A DNA stretch of 64,000 nucleotides from the NCBI RefSeq assembly GCF_050436995.1, contig NC_134765.1, positions 7,467,501 to 7,531,500 on the forward strand, read 5' to 3'. Below, piece after piece: positions 51,001 through 57,000 of the stretch. The DNA comes from Anticarsia gemmatalis (lineage: Eukaryota > Arthropoda > Insecta > Lepidoptera > Erebidae). Positions within the stretch are counted from its first letter, which is position 1, and every line of letters starts with the position of its first letter. Both the position numbers and the translations under genes were made by a program. The notes beneath the pieces are model-generated. The model was not told where the DNA came from, did not search any database, and saw only the letters and a program-made list of their open reading frames with translations.

Positions 51001-54000
51001 AATCCAATTCTATAAGTAACTAATGGTAAAAATAACTTATGATTCTGGAAAAAGTATTTCGCAGATCTACAAAAACAGCCGGTTATAACAATTAGACATT
51101 AACAGATTAGGTGCTTTGAGAAAAAAAATCGAAGTCACTTACTTACGTGTTGCCACAGCAAATGGTACTAAGAAAAATAATAATCATTAAAAAAAGTATT
51201 CTTAAATAGTATTACGAATCCAAATATTGTTCCGCAGTATGCTTAAAATAAATATTTTCTCTAGTAAAATGGAACCGCCTCCGCCCCCGAACCCGACGGC
51301 GATGTCCCAAAGCAACATGACACAAAGTCCGCAGAGAAACTCCAACTCACACGAACACAACTCACTTGACTACAGAGGCCCTGACAACAATTATAGGTAA
51401 GTTTACTTGAACAAAATAATCTTTATTAGCTTCTGATATCGGTCTTTAATGGTCAGTGGTGAATATTGTTTAAGTGGAGTTTGGAAATCTTAAAATGCCT
51501 TATTCCGGGAAACATTTACAAGTTACGTATTCAGATGGTTAATTTTCTGCTCACATATCAAAGCTCAAAAGGTACCTATAGCCTGTCGTGCCATGGGTAG
51601 ATGTGATTTAATATAAAATAAGGGTCTCCCATTATTTCCATGGCGAATTTAACCAAAATCGATTTAGCAGTATACACCTAAAATTGTACCAGAGTTTCGC
51701 TTTAATGAATATCACTATTAATATAACGATACTTCGTCAGGTACCTAAAACACCACGTTGTTGAGATAAGAAAGAGACAATGCCTTTAATCCTTCAAAAG
51801 AGTCAACTGACCAAATCTTATAACAATAGTGTCGTTTACAAAAGGTCCTTTACAAAAGACCAAATCGTATCTATCTTCATGTCGGTAGTCTTAAGCCCCT
51901 CTACTTTCTACTACATTGTGTTTTTGTTTCAAACTTCACTGCATATTTGCAATTCAGTGCTATTTGAACTACGTATACACCACGATGTGATTGTAATCAT
52001 GTTAGTAGCATTTTATACTGGATTAATTGTTTAGAGATCAGCGTTTCTTTTAAGGAGCCATCAAACTTACTTTCGTATTTCCTAGTGCCTGTTTAATAAA
52101 TAGTGTTAAAATAAAAATTATCCATGAGTTAGTGACAATCTGTAAAAGTAAACTTTGGTCATACAAGACCTTACATTTTGTTCCGCAGTTCTTAGCTATG
52201 AAATATATTTATCTTTGTGTTCTTTAGTAGTATTCAATGATATAGTGTGTGTAATGTTAGTGGTGTGTGTGTGCAGGGCCCCTGAGTACCGAAGTCCCCA
52301 GACGAGTCGTCCGCCGCCCATGAACGGCAACAGTCCCCACACGCCCATGCACGCGCGGGGCCCCTCGCTGCCGAACGTGCCTACCAATGATCATGCCAAA
52401 TACAGGTAACTTGGGTTTATTTTGTTAAGCTTTTTATGTATTACTTACTTAATTGTAGGATAGTGTCGAAATGTAACATCGAAGCTTTGCCCATATTAAA
52501 CGCATACTTCTAAGTGAATATCTCTATTAGTTCTTTAATTTGTTTAAAACTAAGTACTTTACTTTACTTTTTACTTTTTTTTGTGCCCTTCTAAGCAAAA
52601 TATTTAGCTCAAAAACAATAAACAGTTTTGCCGACTTATTTACAACCAATGTTTTAGTATGTCATTGCAACTTTCATAATAATTCTAACTGCCTGAGATA
52701 AAATATAGTGATCTTGCAAAAAGAACTTACTAAACCTTCATTTTGCGCGGACATAATTTTTATCAATTTTTATTTTCTATAGTGGACGTACAAATTCAGC
52801 GTCACAAGCGGACTACGGCGGTCGTGGCGGGGCCCCCGTGCCTCCGTACAAGCCCGTGCCGCCGCCCAAGCCCAAACACTACAGACCGCCTGACAACTCA
52901 CATCATCCTAGGAATGGAGTAAGTTACACTTTTATTACACTTTGTTGTTCTGATAGTGCTTGTGTTGTAGTAGTTGTTCTCGTTACGCATTTTATTGCGT
53001 TCTGTAGAGGCTTTCTGGATCCTATAGCGCTTGAGTGATAATCTTAATTTGATTGTTAAGAATATTGTATTATGCCTAGTCTAATTAAACAATATCATTT
53101 GTTTTTGCTAAGTAGCTAAATATTTTAAAGATAAGTTATTCAACATTCTTAAATAATAACACACTCAATCCTTGTTTATATCAGTTTAGTGAATTAGTGT
53201 TGCCAATTTCTAATGCACAAAGTTTTATTTAAGTGTCCATGTAGTTTCGCTAGTTCTAATATCACGTTTCGCACAATCAGAGCATGGAGCCCCCGCCCCC
53301 CGGCAACGCGGGTCCCCGCGCGGCGGGCGGAGGTGCGGGTTCGTTCCCGGCGCCGCACTACTCGCACCAGCACTCACTGTCGCAGCCCGCGCACAGACCG
53401 CACAACCACAATACTTACCAACAGGTATCACACACATTGACATCTATACTAATATTTTAAAGCTGAAGAGTTTGTTTGTTTGTTTGAACGCGCTAATCTC
53501 AGGAACTACTGGTCCGATTTCAGTGTTAGATAGTCCATCCACGAAAAATGTTACAAAAACGGGGAAAATTATGACCCATTCTCTTTTAGGTGACGCAAGC
53601 GAAGTTGCGCGAGTCAGCAATTCTCTATATTATAGGTTTAATTGCTATTAGTAATTATGATAAAGAAGCAAAGAAATACATTTTACACATTATATTATTG
53701 TCTTTCTAAGTGAAAACGTTTTCCAAGACCTATTTACTTAATCCACCTCAATGGCATAGTTGCGAATCTGAGACGTTCATTAAAAGCGGATCTAAAGACT
53801 GAAGAACTGTCTTATTTAAAACTGAATGACTCCTGTTCGTAATGGGTTTTGTGAATTTCAGCATTTAAAATCCGTAATTAATATTTGAAACTAAAGTCCA
53901 CTTTACACACAAACATGATGATTTGCATAAATCTTCGATACTAACAATGTATTTGGCTATCAGCAGAACATGTACGGAGGTCAGATGCCGCCGCAGTCAC

Positions 54001-57000
54001 CGCCGTACTCCGGCCCTCCGTCACATCATCGCGCCATCAACCTGCCACACAATCCACATCTCATAGGTAAACGAACTAAATTTAATAAGTTAAGAAGATA
54101 TTTTATATTATGCAAACGAACGAAGCTCACTCTAAAAAAGTTGATGCTTTTAAGACTGAAATAGTCAATGTAAAACGTTAATGTTTGTGAAAAGTAATAA
54201 ATTTTACAGTCAACTTAATTGGTAATAGCTATCCTCATCTAAAATAATATTTTTAAAAACAATTTAGACTATGAAAATAATCTTTTTGATCCTGTAACAA
54301 ATATTAAACCACTTTGTATTGAACTTAATGTTGCGAGCTATCTTGCCTGTCCCCATAATGAGACCGAACGTTCGTAAAAAATATTGAGGAAGAAATACTA
54401 GTAAGTATTTAAAATCTGACTCTTTCAACAATTTCACAGATTTAGCAGGCAGTAGAGAACAACGTGGTTCAGCATTCGAACTATACAGGAAACCGCAGCA
54501 CATGCATAATCTAAGGTAAGATTTATGTATGCCTATGATATATGCGTTGTTTTTACTTTATTGTACACAGTCCCAAAACAAACTCAACATATTCTCAGAT
54601 CAAATACTTTGTCAAAACAAGTCATATAGTTTAAATTAAATGCATGTTTCAGAAACATTGTTCTCTTATCTCTAAAGTTGTGTATAGGCCCCTGTACAAT
54701 TTGCTCTAACATGCAAACACCAATCGCTTCACAAACGACTAACATGTCTTGTCGGGCCACAATATTAGTTATGGTATTGTATGTGGTATATAAATACATA
54801 TATTTTGTAACATATATCTCTATATCGGGGCGTCTGTAAATTGTAATATTGAAATAACATTTGTAATCTATTACAGTATTTAGTTGTTTGTTACGGAACA
54901 AACTATTGGCAGTGCGTGTCTGCATTTTAGTGCAACTTGATATTTCGTAAAAGCATATTGAATTAAGTTTATCTCTCATTCTATTTCTTATTCAATATGT
55001 ATTCTTATAGAAGCCTTCAGAATCTTTTCTTGTTCTGATTAGACTCCTACTCTTATTGTAAACTAGTCTTCTTCTACAGTACGTTATACCTTTATAGTAA
55101 TCATGTATTCATGTATCTTCAATCTTTTATGATCATTATTTCAATATGCTTTTTATAGAATCACAAAATTCATCTATTGAAAATTGTCATGCTCATTCGG
55201 ACATTTCAGAAATTTCAATATTGTTCAATTTAATAGTAGATGAGCTTTCGTAACGTTGGTTAATGTTGAATATCTGATATGTCCACATATTTATCATTGA
55301 GTAACTAAGTGGGTGTTTGGTTGTGGGTGTCCGCAGTTCATCAGATGCCATGAACTCGAGTGTGGAGCGCGACGAGACGTTCTCACCAAAAACTAAAAAG
55401 AAATTGTCTAAAAAGCCATCGTTCATTAAAAACGCAGTCCTCGATTTATTCCGTTCAAAAACGAAAAATTCACAAAAGGTGTCTCGACAAAAGTCACTAT
55501 GTGAGAGCGACTTGCAACAGAGACCTCACGTACAACAAATGCCGATGTTGAGACGAGAGAAGTCTGACCTCGGAGATATGAGCATACATATGAGAAACCA
55601 ACAAATCAGGAACCAAATGTTGCACAGAAGCAACTCATCCTCTTGCGAGAAACCCGTACTAAAACCGATACTAAAGAGACAAAGTTCGTTTTGTGATGAA
55701 CGAAACGGGTCTATATGTACCGTCAGAGACTATGACGCTAAACCAGTCGTGAAAGGCCTGAGGAGACAAAATTCTATGTGTGACATTGAGACCGAACCTA
55801 AAGTTACCCCTTTGCTTCGTAGACAGAACTCCCTCATAGAATATAATAGACGAGGCATCTACGGACAATCGTCCAACTTTAATATGATTACCAAAATAGA
55901 TCCTATCTACCAAAGACAGCAACAAAAACATGAACCCTTTCACCCTACTCAGCCGTTACCTCCAGAACCTGTATACCAAAGCAAAGACCATATTGTTTAT
56001 GATCCTATTCCTAAGCCTCGAAGAACCTATACTTCTCTATACGACACTTCTTCTGAAAATCCTTATGCAAGCAGATCAGAAATGTCTAACCAGAGTTTTG
56101 AGAATCCATACGGAAACCGACATACTCTCGATCTGCCTATGATGGAATCGCCTTATGCATCAAGGAGTGAGTGTGTAAGAGAGAGTCCTTACGCAACAAG
56201 AGCTGAAATGATTAGAGAAAGCCCATATGCATCAAGAGCTGAGATGATAAGAGAGAGTCCATACGCCTCGAGATCAGAAGTCGTAAGGGAGAGTCCTTAC
56301 GCTACTAGATCCGAGGTTGTTAGAGAAAGTCCATATGCGACTAGGAACGAATTGACGACAGAAAGCCCTTATACGAACAAGCAAGAACTCGCAAAACAGT
56401 CTGATTCTCTGTACTGTAGCGAGTCTCCGTATTCGAGTAAAGAGCAAATGTTACGAACGAGACTGACGCCTGACAGTGCATATTCCACAAAGGAAGAAAT
56501 GTTGAGACAAAGATTTTCTGAGTCTCCGTACAGCACTAAGGAAGATTTGTTGAAGCAAAGAATGGAAAATTCTAAAGATCCTATCTATGGAAAAAGAACA
56601 TATGAGCCACCACCAAGCACTTCTTGGGGTGAGAACACATATGGTGTAAGACCTGATAGAAGATTACAAACACCAGTAAATTATCCTGGCAGAGTGTCAC
56701 CTATGAGTAAATGTATGAGCGAGCCTCCTTACGCCACACGGAATGAAATGATGGCGAGACTCGGTCAAACTGAATCACCGTACGCGACTCGGGCTGAGGT
56801 CAAATCCAGTTGTTCGGATTCACAGTACAGTAGTCGATCCGAAATGATGGACCTTAGGAATGATGTAAGACCAGCCTCGGCCGAGTGCACTTACGTTTCA
56901 AAACAAGAGATATTGAGAGAAAAAGCTGCCTTACTGGCTAAAAAGGAATCTACTTACAGTATACGACTCGAAGAGAAGCTTGAAATAATAAAGCAAAGAA

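Noticed and set aside
54584..54979. 131-codon minus-strand frame in pyd intron 24
   Set aside because: AT-rich composition with Tyr/Ile/Asn/Cys bias typical of random frames, no splice or promoter signals.
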